From positions 12,901,001-12,965,000 of the forward strand of contig NC_088326.1 in assembly GCF_910592395.1 (NCBI RefSeq): a stretch of DNA of 64,000 nt. The letters are read 5' to 3'. This stretch comes from Lineus longissimus. Taxonomy: Eukaryota > Nemertea > Pilidiophora > Heteronemertea > Lineidae. Positions 1 through 13,110 of this stretch are shown piece by piece (position 1 is the first letter of the stretch; every line of letters begins with the position of its first letter). The notes below the pieces were generated by a model that saw only the letters and a list, made by a program, of their open reading frames with translations, did not search any database and was not told the DNA's origin. The position numbers and the translations under genes were made by a program.

Positions 1-1407
1 AGAATTTTGTTGATTTTCTCGATGTGAGAGAGTTTTCACATAGTCTCGTCCCATCATTTTCTACCTCATTTACCTTCACCTGTGGCATTGCCATTTCTCA
101 ATTAATTCATTGACCTAGATTTAAGATGTAAAAATCTTGTGATTCGCCACCTGATTGTGCCGCACAATATCCACGACATCATTCCTTGTAGTATTGTAAT
201 CGTTTTGCTTGGCCGAACTTTGCTTTTGATATCTTTATATACTACATGAATATTCGCCGGGAAAACCTGAGCAAACACATACTGGAAAACATTAACATGT
301 CTCAGTTTCGTATGGCACACGATGAGAGGGGGAGAAGACTGGGAAGATTATACGTCGTAACAATCGTTATCGGGTGAGTAGGCCTCATCTTCATCACAGG
401 CGCTTTCTTCTTCTCGTATTATCGGTGCTAGCAAGAGATAACAAGAAAAATTTGTCACGTTTTCTTGGAGTAATCAAGAATATAACGACGAATCCTTTTC
501 ATGATATTCTCATGCTGTTGGGAAGATAAAATGATTGATTTCTCCCCAGAATAACCGTGGTGTGATTAGTTTGTGGTTTGGGGGGGGGGGCATAATTTGA
601 TGGTATGGACCTATAAACTTGCCGCCTAGGTATTTCCCAGACGACCACTCTCCAGCGGCAACGTAGGACCATACAATGTATACACCCAATGGTTGTTGGA
701 GAGTGTCTTAGTGCATTGTTGGAGAGTGTCTTAATGCACTGAACCCAGAGTATGCTTCAGACAACTTCGATCACGATGGACCCCAGACCGTAGATCGAAG
801 TTTTATTCATCATTAATGGTTTCGTCGTTAATCTTTAAAACCAGATTCAGTGGCTGTGTCAGTGAGAATGCATACATGATAACTACTGCACTCATGCATT
901 GATTCGGGTTGCCAGTATCGAAATAGTCTGGTGCTCTGTTCATGAATGCGTCAAGACCCCAGTCGCCTAATACAAGGAGACTGAGTATAGTTAGCTTGAC
1001 ATTCACTCCTCAAGTATCATATGTAGAGGTTTTCATCAGCCTTATACATGTACATGTATATGCATTATGGTATCAGGCATCAATAAGCTATCTAGACGAG
1101 TCATGTCTTGTCGATCCTGGCTCGTGTAATCGGCCTCGTTCCGCGAATATATATCTCTTGAGTGCCAATTCCCTGTATCCGAGGCTGTTACCAAGGTACC
1201 ACTAGTTGTTTTTGACAAGTTTCGTGTAGTTTGGTTGAAGCTGGCGATGAGATATCGTGTTTAACAACGCCTACCAGTATTGGAGAAAACTGGTATTGGT
1301 ATTTGTTAAGCCAATTCATCACGCGGGGAATATCAAGTGTCAAAGAGAAGCTATGGGCAGGAACGAGGAGTACAAATATTGGTATCCAAGTGACTAATAT
1401 TTAAAAG
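1..1407. other. no gene seen
   Basis: I find no exon with convincing splice borders or protein similarity here. A G-run lies near 580-590. An open frame on the minus strand near 803-1006 looks like a secreted peptide but has no ATG. Confidence 0.5.
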
Positions 1408-1671
1408 TTGTTTTCAGATAGATCTGGCCAAAGGTACTTGGCTGACCTCTTGTTACTGAACAGTAATAGTGTGATCACATATAGTAATGTTACACAGTCC
1501 TGGGCAGCCGGTGTCATAGTTGACCAGCTTGTTGACACCGTGAAAGAGCATTGATTAGGCCCACCCCAAGGATCTAGTTTTGTGCAACACCACTGTCCTT
1601 TGGTAAATGTGATATGGTGACATTTCCTAGTTCAACTGAGTACCTATGGCCAGAACGATATGAAAAACACT
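1408..1671 (+). mobile_element. short inverted-repeat element, family T2, copy 1
   Basis: The element opens with TTTTCAGATAGATCTGGCCA and closes with the near inverse, ...GGCCAGAACGATATGAAAAA. Terminal inverted repeats of about 27 bp enclose a non-coding core that includes GTCATAGTTGACC. Related copies lie at 39256-39532 (inverted), 48265-48521, 52893-53158 and, as a short version, 56739-56845. This is the layout of a non-autonomous DNA transposon (MITE); the superfamily cannot be assigned by eye. Confidence 0.8.
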
Positions 1672-3141
1672 ATCGAGAGTTAGGAAACTTTGATATATCG
1701 CACACCTTCGATCATACTCCGGCGCAGTGATAGTAGCTGCCTTCTTTGCTTGAATACTATGTCTGCTTTGGAGAATGCGCAATCCAGCTGACCACACCCA
1801 ACCTCGACAATAAACCACGTCCGCAGGAGGCTGCACATTGCAAAGCTGGTATATCCTCAATAAAAGCTGGTACACTTCTTCTTCATGAGTCAGTTGCTTT
1901 CATCATCGTTTTGATGTTTATGAGACTGATAAAGTAAGGCCAAAGCTAGGTCGGTGTGTTGAAACCCGGGTGTTGAACAGCGCCGCAAGCACTAGTTAGA
2001 ACAAAAGAGGAAAAGGGCTCTTGGCGAACAGATGCAAATGAATGAGTTGAATTCCCCTGTAGGCTGCTGAGAAGGAAGTGATATATCCGATGCCATCAGC
2101 CAAAACTCAATAATCAGCATGTGTAGTTGGCATGGACAAAGGTGTTCATTGTAAACACGAATACCCCCAAGGTGTTTTCAAAGTCTTAAGAACCTTGGTA
2201 ATGATTACCGCAAACGTACTAACTTTGCCAGACAAAGTTCACTTGCTAACATTGCCACCACTGAAACAAAGTTATCAACTTTGCCACCTGCTAAAATATC
2301 TGCCAGAGACAGAAAAGAGGTACAATGTATTGTTATATCAAAAGGAATTGAAACTCCAGGGGAAACAGTGTCGTCGCATAATATCTATTTCTTGGCGATG
2401 TTGAGCATGCTGATTGGAACTCGGCCGCAATGGCATTGTGGTCCATTGCTGTGGTGTTGCCAAGACGTCCTGCTCTCCCCGTTGCTATGCCCTGCTATGC
2501 CTGATTTAGGCCTATATGAGTTTGAAGGTGTGTCACTCACACGGCATTAGTAACCATATGCTGCTCGGTGATATGATCTCGGGAATCTGAGGATAGACCT
2601 TGATGTGTAGGCTACAGATATTAGGGTAGGGCTGGTGTTTCCTGTTCTCTCTCGTTGGCTGTAAGGCCTTGTATCTGTAGTAGGCGTCGGTATCTAAATG
2701 GTGTTCGTTTCTTCATGTCGTAGCTGTCTTCGTTGTCCTCTCGTCCTGCTATTATAATCGTTCCACCTAATCGCTGCTATGTGCGGAAAAGGATCTGTCA
2801 TCGGCGCGTAAAATCGGTAATTTCAGAGTTTGAGATTGCTATTGACTCGCAGGTCGCTGCCTTCTCGTGTTTCTGTAGTAATCACAAAATATTAGCGTAA
2901 GACAAGGATACTGTGGCGAAACCTTAATCAATTCTATCGATCTCCTGTCAACACCAGTGACCAGGGCTGTCATTAAGCCGCGGAAAGAGATTTGGTGTTG
3001 CTGGTGACCGTAACCGGATTGGACAAATAATGAGAAAATTGTCGTGAAACTGCCGGTGTACAAGTTTAAAATGTCCTAGGATAGAATGCCCGGGAAACAA
3101 AGGATTCTATTATGCGCTTCAGTCTCTGAGCTATTGTTACA
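1672..3141. other. no gene seen
   Basis: Open frames here are short and overlap on both strands without splice signals or recognisable protein motifs. No RNA gene was recognised. Confidence 0.45.
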
Positions 3142-3305
3142 CCCACGCTCGGCACTCGCGCGATGTGTAACCCACGCTTGGCACTCGCGCGATGTGTAAT
3201 CCACGCTCGGCACTCGCGCGATGTCATAGCTGCGCTTGGCACTCGCGCGATGTCATAGCCGCGCTTGGCACTCGCGCAATATGTACCCGCAGCTTGGCAC
3301 ATCGT
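3142..3305. repeat. 29-bp GC-rich minisatellite, about 6 units
   Basis: The unit reads roughly CGCTCGGCACTCGCGCGATG plus a variable linker (TGTAACCCA or TCATAGC). Units start near 3142, 3171, 3200, 3229, 3258 and 3287 and decay toward the right end. It lies about 110 bp upstream of the tRNA-Ala gene and is much richer in CpG than its surroundings. Confidence 0.9.
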
Positions 3306-3414
3306 GTGGGTATAATGCATAGAGACCCCGGGCAATGACCAACCACAAGCGACTGCGGTGCTCTAATGCGACATTCGATTTTGATTTGGGCCAACTTCTC
3401 CTGATATGTATCGT

Positions 3415-3486
3415 GGGGATGTAGCTCAGTGGTAGAGCGCTCGCTTTGCATGCGAGAGGCCCCGGGTTCAATCCCCGGCATCTCCA
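3415..3486 (+). tRNA. tRNA-Ala (anticodon TGC)
   Basis: A full 72-nt cloverleaf can be drawn. The acceptor arm GGGGATG pairs with CATCTCC (one G-T pair). The D arm is GCTC/GAGC and carries the A box. The anticodon stem CTCGC/GCGAG carries loop TTTGCAT, so the anticodon is TGC (reads GCA/GCG). The T arm is CCGGG-TTCAATC-CCCGG and carries the B box; the discriminator is A. There is no intron and no encoded CCA, as expected in a eukaryote. A T-run 14 nt downstream would stop RNA polymerase III. All paired positions look intact, so this is probably functional. Confidence 0.96.
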
Positions 3487-3499
3487 GAGAAATCCTACC

Positions 3500-3503
3500 T
3501 TTT
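3500..3503 (+). terminator. RNA polymerase III T-run for tRNA-Ala
   Basis: This is the first TTTT after the tRNA 3' end, in CCTACCTTTTGC, at the usual spacing for a Pol III stop. Confidence 0.7.
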
Positions 3504-5996
3504 GCATTCACGCTGCCAACAGCCAGACCATTGCTTGGAAATGTCGATGACATGCCGGCATTGGTATCATTCTTTTTTTTGGTGACATTGACCATGAAAT
3601 TAAATCGAGCAGCAGAATCGAGACTAATTCATCATTTTCACTAGGCAAAACTCCAAGGCGCCATCTTTGTGTTTTATGTCTACATTCTACCGGCCTCGTT
3701 TTTAGGGGGCTCATGCACTATTTTTGTTGGCATGCGACATTGCCTGGCCGAGGCCGGTAGCAAAAAGTCAGTGCACGGGCGCAGAATAGCAATACAATGA
3801 TGGCACCCGTCTGGAAAGGTGCGCCGACAAATGCTACTTTGAGAGAGCGCTGCTGAAACAAGGTCGGGAACCAATCAAACAAGATTTACAAGGCAGTTTT
3901 TGACGTTATCTTGGGTCAACCTGTCGACTTATTGACATTCGGAAACCTGCTTGTGTTATGTCAGTGTTTAGACGTGTTTCCATCGTTCTATGGACTGATA
4001 ACAAGCTGGTCAACATTGTAGTACCTCATCGTGGTTTTGCTGTGGCAACCACGAGACGATAGGGAGGTATCAATAACTATTCTAAAACACCTTACATCAA
4101 ACAGTAAGAGTGAACACCTCAATTTGTTGAAATAGCGTGGAGGACGACTCAGGTAGAGAGAGCGATCACGCTCAACTAAACTCCTATGCAGTCCATTTCG
4201 TCATCCTGATCGTCCATCCTCTCTGTACCGGGCTACAGGACAAGGCCGGTCCACAGCGTCCGGAGTGTACTCTCAACTTGCTCACTTGCGGGTGTTCGGC
4301 ATTAGCGAGTTTTCGCAAATCCCCCGTAGGCGTTCACGTTGGCCTTTCGGGGGATTTTCGAAACTCCCTATTGTATCGATAACGCCCGTCAGCAGTGTCA
4401 GGTCCTGTCATAGAACACACGACCATACACTCATATCTTATCGCAGGCCAAAGCTGATAAGCTTGACAGGTATTTTCATGCCCATTGATAGCCTGCAAGA
4501 CTAAGACACATTATCTAGTCTCTCGAGATAGTTTTGCGAGGAACCAGGTTTTATCGACAAGTCACCTAAAGCACGTGAGTAAAGTGGTACGTGGCTGATG
4601 CACCGTATTCTGTTTCTCAAAGCCGATATTTCGTTACTCTAGCCTCGGAAATCCCAGCCGCCGATTCGAACTATCCACCGGAGCGGCCCGGTATCCTGGT
4701 AACCCCCAGCACCACCCACGAGATCGACAGAAACTCAGCGCTAACTAATTCACGTGATCTGTTTATTCCTGACTTCTGTGGAGCATTTTTTAAAATCTTG
4801 CTCCTCCCTCATTTTCAGAATATATAGCAGAATCAAGTTCATGACATCAGGCCTCATACCACAAGGGATTATGGTTACAAGGCGTACAGGGTTATGAACT
4901 TGAGAGCTCAAGAACTTAAGGATACTATACGTGACAGTGACTTAAGGTACATAAGTTCGTTCAAGGAATCTACTAAGGACACAACTTCGTGAGATTATAC
5001 GGTAACACGCTTCAGGGATAGCAGTTAGCACAAGTTGGAGAGCATCAAGTTAAGATACCAGTGGCATTAAGAAAGTATCAACACCAGTACAGTGTGTCTT
5101 TAGAAATCGGATACGCCTGTTACGAATTTCGTTAAGACTCTAAAGAATTCTTTTCGTTTGGATAACGGTGCGTCTCGTGAAGAGATTTCGTTTCCCAATA
5201 TTCTCCAAAAGTGTATCAGGAGTTTGAGTACACCCTAAAGAAAAGCATCAAATTGATCCATCCACGCACGATCTTGCAGGAAGTTTCTTCAGTAATCTTC
5301 GCTAGGAAGTCTTTCTGGTTTTGTTCTCTTAGCTACTCGGAGTCTTGAGCTTTGGAATTTCAAGTTTGCAAGGGGAACACAGCTTTCACCACGAGGTTTT
5401 GGCGCAAATAATATGCTTGAGTGAGGCGTGGAATACATTTAGATTTTGACAGTGCTGCGTCGAGCTGATGCAAATTGCTTGGAACTTTAATCTGATACAT
5501 GTCCTACTTGACGATTTCTGGCGGTAAATTAGGTGACCGTGACGGTGTAAGCTTCAGCATTGGTGTTCGAAAGCTTCGATGAAGTGGATAGGTGTTTGGA
5601 GCGCACAGGAAAGCAACATTTGACATTCTGAATTGATTCCAGGGGTTAATACTCAGAGGAACCCTTGATCTTTGGGTCTACTAAGCGCACGGTTTTCCGG
5701 CGTACATGGCGCCGAAAGTTGCATTCTGTGGCATGAAAGCACTCTAAGTAACATTGAATGCGAGATATTTACTCGAGTGACCCGTCACCGACTTACGTTA
5801 AGTGAGCTTTCACATCAGTTATCGCAAGCGCAGGCTATTTTCTAATTTACACACCATACATCCATGCTTACGTACGAATATTGATTACTGTTGTAGTCAG
5901 GGGGTGGCGTGCTATATCTCGGTTTTATGACACAAATATAGATCTTGAATATCTATATAATATATACTCGTACCGGTATTGATAAACATATATGCT
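3504..5996. other. no gene seen; 5' flank of the ankyrin gene
   Basis: Small open frames on both strands lack splice borders or motifs. The last few hundred bases are AT-rich (ATATAATATATACTC near 5955) and probably hold the promoter or leader of the ankyrin gene. No start site can be fixed. Confidence 0.4.
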
Positions 5997-8900
5997 ATGG
6001 CACAAGAGCAGATATTAAACTACCGCAAGACTGGCATCTTTAAAGCTATAGAACGCGGGGATTTAGTAAAAGTCGAACTCCTCCTAGACGGGATTCCGGT
6101 GGACCAAGTCCAGCAGTTGCTGACGAGTCGCTACGAGACTACGTTGCTGTTACGTCGTCCCTCCAATGCCCGGGAGTATTATGTCAAGTTACCGACGCCG
6201 CTGATTATGGCCACGGCAGAGTGGTATACAGAGATATTGGAGTATTTAGCGAGTTATAAATTCGGGCTGGATCAGTGTGCTGACGTGGAGGATATGAGTA
6301 ACTCCCCGACTGTGTACGCAGATGTCCCGGCGCTGTGTTTGGCCGCGATGACCGGGAAGCTCAAGATGGTGCAGAGTCTGGTCAGCCACGGCGCGACCGT
6401 AAATCAACAAACGAGCATCGGCGACACAGCGCTTTTTGAATCGTGTTTTGAAGGCCACCTGTCGATTGCGCAATACTTGATCCAAAGTGGTGCCAGTATA
6501 GAGCTGGCGAACAAGAAGAAGATTACACCGCTGATGATTGCGAGTTACGCGAATAATTTCAGCATTGTGAAAATGCTGGTGAATTTAGGAGCGAACGTCA
6601 ACAAGCGGGATGAGAAAGGACGGAATGCCGGATTCTATTGCGTCCCTGCTGGGAACTTGTCAACTTTTCAATTTCTTGTTGAAAATGGCGCCAGCGTTCA
6701 ACCGGATGCAAGCGGAATGACTGTCCTCATGGAGGCAGCACATCACGGCCATTTTGAAATGGTGAAATACTTCGTGGAGAATTCGGAGAAGTTAGGATTG
6801 GATGTGAACGCGTTCGATGCTAAAGGTAGGAATACACTCTTCTATTGTGCAGAGGGAGGGCGTGATGATATATTTCAGTTTCTGGTTACCAGAGCAACCA
6901 CGATCCGGCCAGCAGACGACGGAAGTACCATCCTGATGGTGTCGGCCTTGAAAGGTCATCACCAGATGGTGCAGTATCTCCTTGACAACACGGAGAACCT
7001 TGGCATCGACATCAACAGGAAGGACAACAAGGGCAGAAACTGCCTGTTCTACTGCGTGTCCGGCGGAAATATTGACATTTTTGACAACATACTCCGCCAT
7101 GACGCCTTGGTCGTGGCCAGCGATGACGGGGTCACACTTCTTATCCAAGCGGCGGGAAAATCGGAGGTCGCATTCGGCCAGCATCTTCTAGATCGCGCCG
7201 AAAATATAGGTTTAGATGTCCATGCGAAGGACAAAGATGGCTGGAACGCACTGTTTTATTGCATAGCGAGTGGAAACATGGAACTGTTTACACAAATAAT
7301 GCACAAAGGGGTGAAACCTAGTATTGCATTGGATGGGCGAAACCTAGTTATGCAAGCAGTTGTTAAGGGCGACATGGAAATCATCCGCCATGTTTTGGTG
7401 TGCGCGCCAAAATTTGACATTGACTTGAACGAAGTGGATGACGAAGGAAGGAACGCCCTGTTCTATTGCATTCCCGGGGAGGAATTCGAGGTTTTGAACT
7501 TCTTGTTAGAAAATGGCCTCAGCCCGATCCTTGCTAACGACAATACAACACTTTTGATGCACGCGGCTGAAAAAGGCAAAACAAACTTCTGTAGCTATTT
7601 ACTCGCGCATGCGCAGGAGTTAGAGCTGCACGTGGACCAGATGGATTCGGAGGGTAGAAATGCGTGTTTCTACGCCGCGAAAGGCGGGTACGTTTCCACT
7701 CTTGATATGTTATTGTCACGTGGCGCAACCGTGAATAGCTCTGTTCAAGGTCGAAGTCTCCTGATCGAGGCTGCTTCCAGAGGTCATGTCAAGGTCATAG
7801 ACTACCTATTGGAGCATCACCGCGAAATATTCTTGGACATTAACCAAAAGGACGCTGACGGGAAGACCGCAGCGCTTCATTGCCTTGAGGGAGGATATTT
7901 GGAAGCATTCAAATTGCTACATCAAAAAGGATGTACCGTATCGGCGGATAAAAATGGAGTTACGGCTCTAATGATCGCCGCGAGCCAGGATGAGGACTCC
8001 AGCCTCCGATTCATACTCAACAATATCGCGGAGTTGAAAATAGACATCGACGCGGTGGATTCCAACGGCGAGAACGCGCTCAACTACGCCAAGAAAGCGA
8101 AAAACACCAAAGCAATTGTGGGACTTCTCACCGCGGGGATTTCGCTTCTCGTCTCAAGCGGTGGATACAATATTCTGTTGGACTGCATGAAACTGAAGGA
8201 CTATGACGTCATGAATTGTTTGCTAGCTTCCGGGATTGATTTGACCGAACCTGTGAATTCTCGAGATAGTTTCGGTTTGAATTCGCTCCACTATTGCCTT
8301 GATATGGAGAATCTAAAGTTGTTGGAGACGCTGGGGAAGTACTATGACCCGTACGCGGATGCCGACAATGAGGGGGTCACCTTGCTCATGAAGGCGTGCC
8401 GGCAGACCAACCTAGACATCATCAAATACATCGTGGAGGATCTCTATGTTGACGTCCACTGCAAAGACAACACGGGCCGAAATGCCCTGATGCACAGCGT
8501 TGAAGCCTCGCAGATCACTAACATGAAATATCTTCTCGCATTCGGCGCCATATTTGAAAATGACAACTCTGGCAGGACGCCAATAATGGCTGCGGTACAA
8601 GCGGACGACACCGCAGTGCTCACGCATCTTTTGAAATACAACTTCCGGAAACGCGACGCCATTGTTGACAAGGACAAAAATGGTAAAAACGCGGTTCACT
8701 ATTGCGCAAAATCGAAATCTGAGGAAACTTTTAAACTTTTGATAAAATACAAATGTCATTTAGACGCGGAGGACCATTCTGGAGAAACGGCGCTTATGGG
8801 AGCCTCCAGAAACGCAAATCTAGTCATTGTTCGTCTCCTGATTCAAAATGGTGCCTTCCCAAATGCTAAGAATAAACGGAACCGGAACTCCCTCCATTAC

Positions 8901-9153
8901 TGCTTCGAAAACGAGGCACCGACACTTCCGGTCGTGAAGCTGTTGGTGGAAAGCGGATGTGACCCAAACCAGCGTGATGAAACCGGAAGCACTCCTCTGA
9001 TGCTGGCCGTGAAGCATGATAATTTACGACCAATCAAATACCTGCTAGAAAATGGTGCCGATCCGACGATGCAGAACAATGAAGGAAGAGACGTCATGGC
9101 ACTCTGCCCACCAGAGCGTCATGTGATCAAAGTGCTTCTTGGGAAATACACAG
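5997..9153 (+). CDS. giant ankyrin-repeat exon, N-terminal part of a probable ankyrin-CARD protein
   Basis: One open exon of 1,052 codons. About 30 ankyrin repeats fill almost all of it; ankyrin repeats are protein-binding scaffolds, and no enzyme domain is visible. From residue ~210 two repeat types alternate: a ~32-residue type opening GRNALFYC or GRNxLFYC, and a ~37-residue type opening GxTLLMxAA and ending near LGLDVNxKD, giving a ~69-residue super-repeat. The start is the ATG in TATGCTATGGCA; no other ATG precedes it in frame. At 9153/9154 the frame reads AAATACACAG|GTAAGA, a good phase-1 donor. Without splicing, the frame runs on through a Pro tract to TAA at 9333-9335, a possible short isoform with AATAAA near 9509. 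The CARD exon at 29913-30211 has the matching phase; joined, they give 1,151 residues. No signal peptide or membrane segment is seen, so it is probably intracellular. Confidence 0.88.
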
Positions 9154-10791
9154 GTAAGATAGCATTTACTATCAGCAATCTCCCCCCCCCCCCCTCGGTG
9201 ACCATGCACCACCTTCCTAAAAAGCAGCATGTTTACGTTTGCCACAGGCTCCCTTATTTGCCAATCAGAAGCCCAGAATCCTGCACCCCGGCACAGTCAT
9301 TTGTTAGAACCAAACACAATGGAGCATTTACTTAAGACGTCGGGAAAACTTTGTAGAGAGTGGAAATTTTTATTGTTTGCAAAGAACTAAACACAGCATC
9401 TTTCATATGTTGTGAATCCACCATCGAAGTTTTTAAAGACTGCTTTGAGCAGAATGTGGAGTCCCTGATTGGTCGATAGAGCAGACATTTTACAAAAATC
9501 CCTTCAGGAATAAATCGTGACTGTCTACCTTTAACCTGTATGAAGCGTGTGTACCTTTAAGATGAATTACTATAATTTCCTTGTAACGAGGGCTTTGAAA
9601 ATGTTTTCATTTAATCAGACCCCAGGATCCTTTATTATTGGTGATTAGAGTAAGCCAAGGGCAAGTAGGCGACAACTCGGGAAATGAAGAAATCCCTCAT
9701 CAAAGATGGCGAGGCCGGTTATGCCAAGGCAGCTTCCAACATTTCAAAGTACATTTTGAACAGAAAGTGCTTTATCTGTCAGACTGTGGTTGGAACGTGA
9801 AGCGCAATACAGAACATGAGAAGTATTTCAGTACAGTTTTTCAATGGTTCAGGTTGAATCCACATGAGTTGGCTGCGTTACTTCGAAGTCAATTTCTACT
9901 TCTTCGCCGAGTTTACATGAAGACAGGCGAACAGTGGCTTTACCTCATGTGTAGGACCATGAAATAATTGTACGCCGGCGTGTCAATCTATTGCGTAGCT
10001 TTATGAAAAATTGGCTTCCCACCCGTTCAGAACAAAGAGGAAATAGACGGTATTTGTCCAAGATCAAGAGAGACATTCTTTTCATCTTTCTCGTCCAACT
10101 CAGCATGGATGAATGACGATCTTTGTGTAATAGACTTATACAGTATAAGCTGTAAGAAAACCACACGTATTGTACAGAAGTGGCGTATACACTCTCCATA
10201 ATGGTCTCAATGAGGCAGAAAGCTCCGAATGACAATAGCCACAAGATATTGATGCAACCAAACCAACACTGGCAAGCCAATCCTGACATTATCAGAACAT
10301 CTGAACTTGTGATCAGAATTCGGTTTACACTTGCTTACATTCGAAGTCAAGCCAGCTGCTGTTTTCATAATGCTCAGGGCAGTTACGATCGCTAGAAGAG
10401 ATAACGGATATATGATTGGTTGTCAGAAAATGACATCATACGTTATACCGAAAATGCTCTGTCTTAATGCCAATGAAATTGGCACAATCAGATTGACTTC
10501 TTGAATAAATCAATTTTCTGCGAGCGATTTAATGATGTCAGTTGATTCCGGGGCTTATAATGATGTCAAGGTCGATTAGTTGTGCGGAGGGCATCAATGC
10601 TTTTGTGTTTCTGGGCAAGGTTGGCCTTGTCAACACGGGCTGAAGTCATAGAATTCCTCCAGCTATTTTTGTGACAATTCTGACCCACGGCAGCTGGCCA
10701 TCTGCCTCGACTGTTTTCAATATATCACAGTGTTGTCGAGAGTCCGAGTTGGGGGCTAAAACTGAACAAAAATATCATTATTGAAAGCTAT

Positions 10792-11045
10792 TGACATGAC
10801 CATTCATTCGAAAGTACTCGGTCAGCACGAACTGATGGGGCCATCAAACCTATTACCTTGACCATTCGTGGGAAAGCTCTCAGTCAATACTTCCTGATGG
10901 TACTATGTGTTAACCTTTTGACATGACTATTCTTTGGCAATTTCTCAATCAGCACTTTCTAATGATAATATTATAAAACCTACTGAAGGAAAACTCGCTT
11001 GAAAGATCTCAATCACACACACATTCTGAATGTAGCATTGCCATG
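10792..11045. repeat. diverged ~65-bp tandem repeat, about 4 units
   Basis: Successive blocks share TTGACatgaccATTC...CTCagTCA...CTGATGgtac. They begin near 10792, 10857, 10917 and 10981. Identity is low, so this is an old array. Confidence 0.6.
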
Positions 11046-11644
11046 ATCAGTTTACGTTTTGAGGTTCTAAAGTGTCAACACGATTCGGTCATCTCCCCCC
11101 GGCCACAATCGAATATCGATGAAAGACAGGTTAATTCTGATGATGAGTTGGTCCTGATCCATGATTGGTCAATATCCACCCCAGGCAGTGGTTACAACTA
11201 ACGACTTGTTGATTTAACATTTACCACAGAAGGTTTGAAGGGATTTACCATTTTTGCCATGATCAATGGAGGTTTGACGTTTTAAAGGGTTAAAACAATT
11301 TAGTCAATGACCCCGGCTTTGATCTGATATCGATGAAACGGTGACAGTTAACGAGAGGGCACTGACTCAAACAGGATTTCGCGCATGACAATACGTCTGT
11401 ATTGATCGCTTCATCGTTAGATAATGGGGATAATAAACCAGACAACCTATTGAAAATCAAGAGAGGTCCGATTCGTTATCCGCAGTTGACCTTATCAACA
11501 GCAAAGATAACCTTTCGTGATCATCCACGTTCGATTGACCAAATCAAGTCGACAAGTGCCGATTTTGATCAGATATCTTGACTGAGGTTGTGTACTGAAT
11601 CATCGTTTAGAGGCCGTCAAACAAATCTGTAAAGGTCATATCGT

Positions 11645-11805
11645 CGATTATGGCCAGCTGGGCCCGGTTGTTCAAAGCTCATCCGCTATCTGGTTTGGCG
11701 GCCGCTGGACCACTGTGATCTAAGCGTGCCTACAAGTTTGTGCCGTTAGTCTCAGCTACCGCTCTGCTAACGCTGAGTTAGCGGAATCTCAAGGGCTCAT
11801 GGTCA
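11645..11805. repeat. GGGCCCGGTTGTTCAAAG-type interspersed repeat
   Basis: The stretch opens with GGGCCCGGTTGTTCAAAGCT, a word that marks common short repeats in many animal genomes, and has inner complementary segments around GCTAACGCTGAGTTAGCGGA. I see no coding capacity. Confidence 0.4.
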
Positions 11806-12333
11806 CCTGATCGATTGTTCCACCTACAAAAAGTCAATGTCGCTCGAGATGTCTATTGTAAGGAAACACTGGAATATGGGCAGCAACCGAAAACGTTGCA
11901 CCGGAAAATTTGGCCACTGGGTGGCTCACAGCCGAGTTTATCGTAACCTACTCTGCACACATCAATCCCATCGACTTGCTTGACGTTTGTTCAATCACGC
12001 TATCGTGAATCCTTTTACGTTATTTCTTTATGGCAATCACATCCCTTGGTCACATCCTGTATTCTGAAGACCTCAGCCATTTCATGTGACAAAGGCAAGA
12101 CGCATGGCCAGCCAGTGATGTCGCCTAATCTCCCAGAATCTGACCATTGTCACCATACCTCCATCCCCGGGCTATCTCTCAAAATTGGCCAGACTTGATT
12201 CGCGATATTAACTCGCCACACGGCCTCACATCTCCCGTTCAATTCGCCCACGGTGCGCGATCCGTTACGACGGACACTAACCAAACTGGTGACCAAATGA
12301 GTACGAATGTGTGAACGAAAGCGTTAGTCCGGA

Positions 12334-12550
12334 GTTATATAGGGTTCACGTTGTCACTTGTCAGGATTCACTTGTCACGGCGGTTTAATTGAATTAGGCT
12401 TGAAAACACGACGTGAGGGTGAAAAGTGACATCGCGAATCGTATGTAGCCCGCTCTTTGGAAATGACTTGTTCGTTCTTCATATCACGCATGAAAAGTGA
12501 ACTGTGATACGTTCCATGAGAAAACGTGAACTCTATACCGGTATAATCGC
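12334..12550 (+). mobile_element. short inverted-repeat element, family T1, copy 1
   Basis: The copy starts CCGGAGTTATATAGGGTTCA and ends with the near inverse, AACGTGAACTCTATACCGG. It contains the diagnostic word TCGTATGTAGCCCGCTCTTT. Other copies lie at 14276-14486, 21549-21765, 26936-27083 (short), 30677-30826 and 44236-44471. There is no open frame; the layout is MITE-like. Confidence 0.8.
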
Positions 12551-12738
12551 CAGAGTTGCCCTCTTGTAGGACCTCAGTAATTGTATCAAGTCAGCAGCGA
12601 AAGGGTTAACTCTCTTTTGTGCGTACCTGATCAGTTATTGTGACCAGCACCAACGGGAGACTTCATATCAATATTGTGTTTGTCCAAGCGTAACGGTCAA
12701 TACGCTAACTAACGTCATATTTATTGGTGAATCATACG

Positions 12739-13110
12739 CAGCGATAGATGAATTAGCTGCGAATTGCTTGGCCAGGTCTTGGGGGCTCGGATTGCAGTGA
12801 TTGCGTTACAAGTGCGACTCGCGGAGGCAGGGGCCATACTGGGCATCTGAGGGGAGGAGGAGGGGAGGGGGGACGACAGGTAAAGATACTGCATGGATCA
12901 CCTGCGGCGATGGACGAATCAGCTGCGAACTGTGGTCGGCCAGGAGTCGGGCGCTGGGATTGCAGTGATTGGGTTACTAGTGTGACTTAGGGCGGTGCCG
13001 GGGACAGTGGGTGGGGGCAGGCCGAGTAAAGACACTGCGTGAATCATCCGTCGCGATAGACCGATTGGCTGTGAATTGCGTGGCCAGGGCCGGGGGTTCG
13101 GGGGGGGGGG
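12739..13110. repeat. ~150-160-bp tandem triplication
   Basis: Three units begin GCAGCGATAGATGAATTAGC (12739), GCGGCGATGGACGAATCAGC (12904) and GTCGCGATAGACCGATTGGC (13050). Each runs into TTGGCCAGG or a close variant and then a purine/GGGG-rich tract. The array ends in a G-run at about 13098-13110. Confidence 0.8.

Noticed and set aside
803-1006. Secreted-peptide-like minus frame (NVKLTILSLLVLGDWGLDAF)
   Set aside because: Begins with GTG, has no upstream ATG and no splice acceptor; hydrophobic by chance is likely.
3224-3595. 123-codon minus-strand frame
   Set aside because: It reads the antisense of the tRNA-Ala gene (MPGIEPGASRMQSERSTTEL-type protein) and the minisatellite; a classic false ORF.
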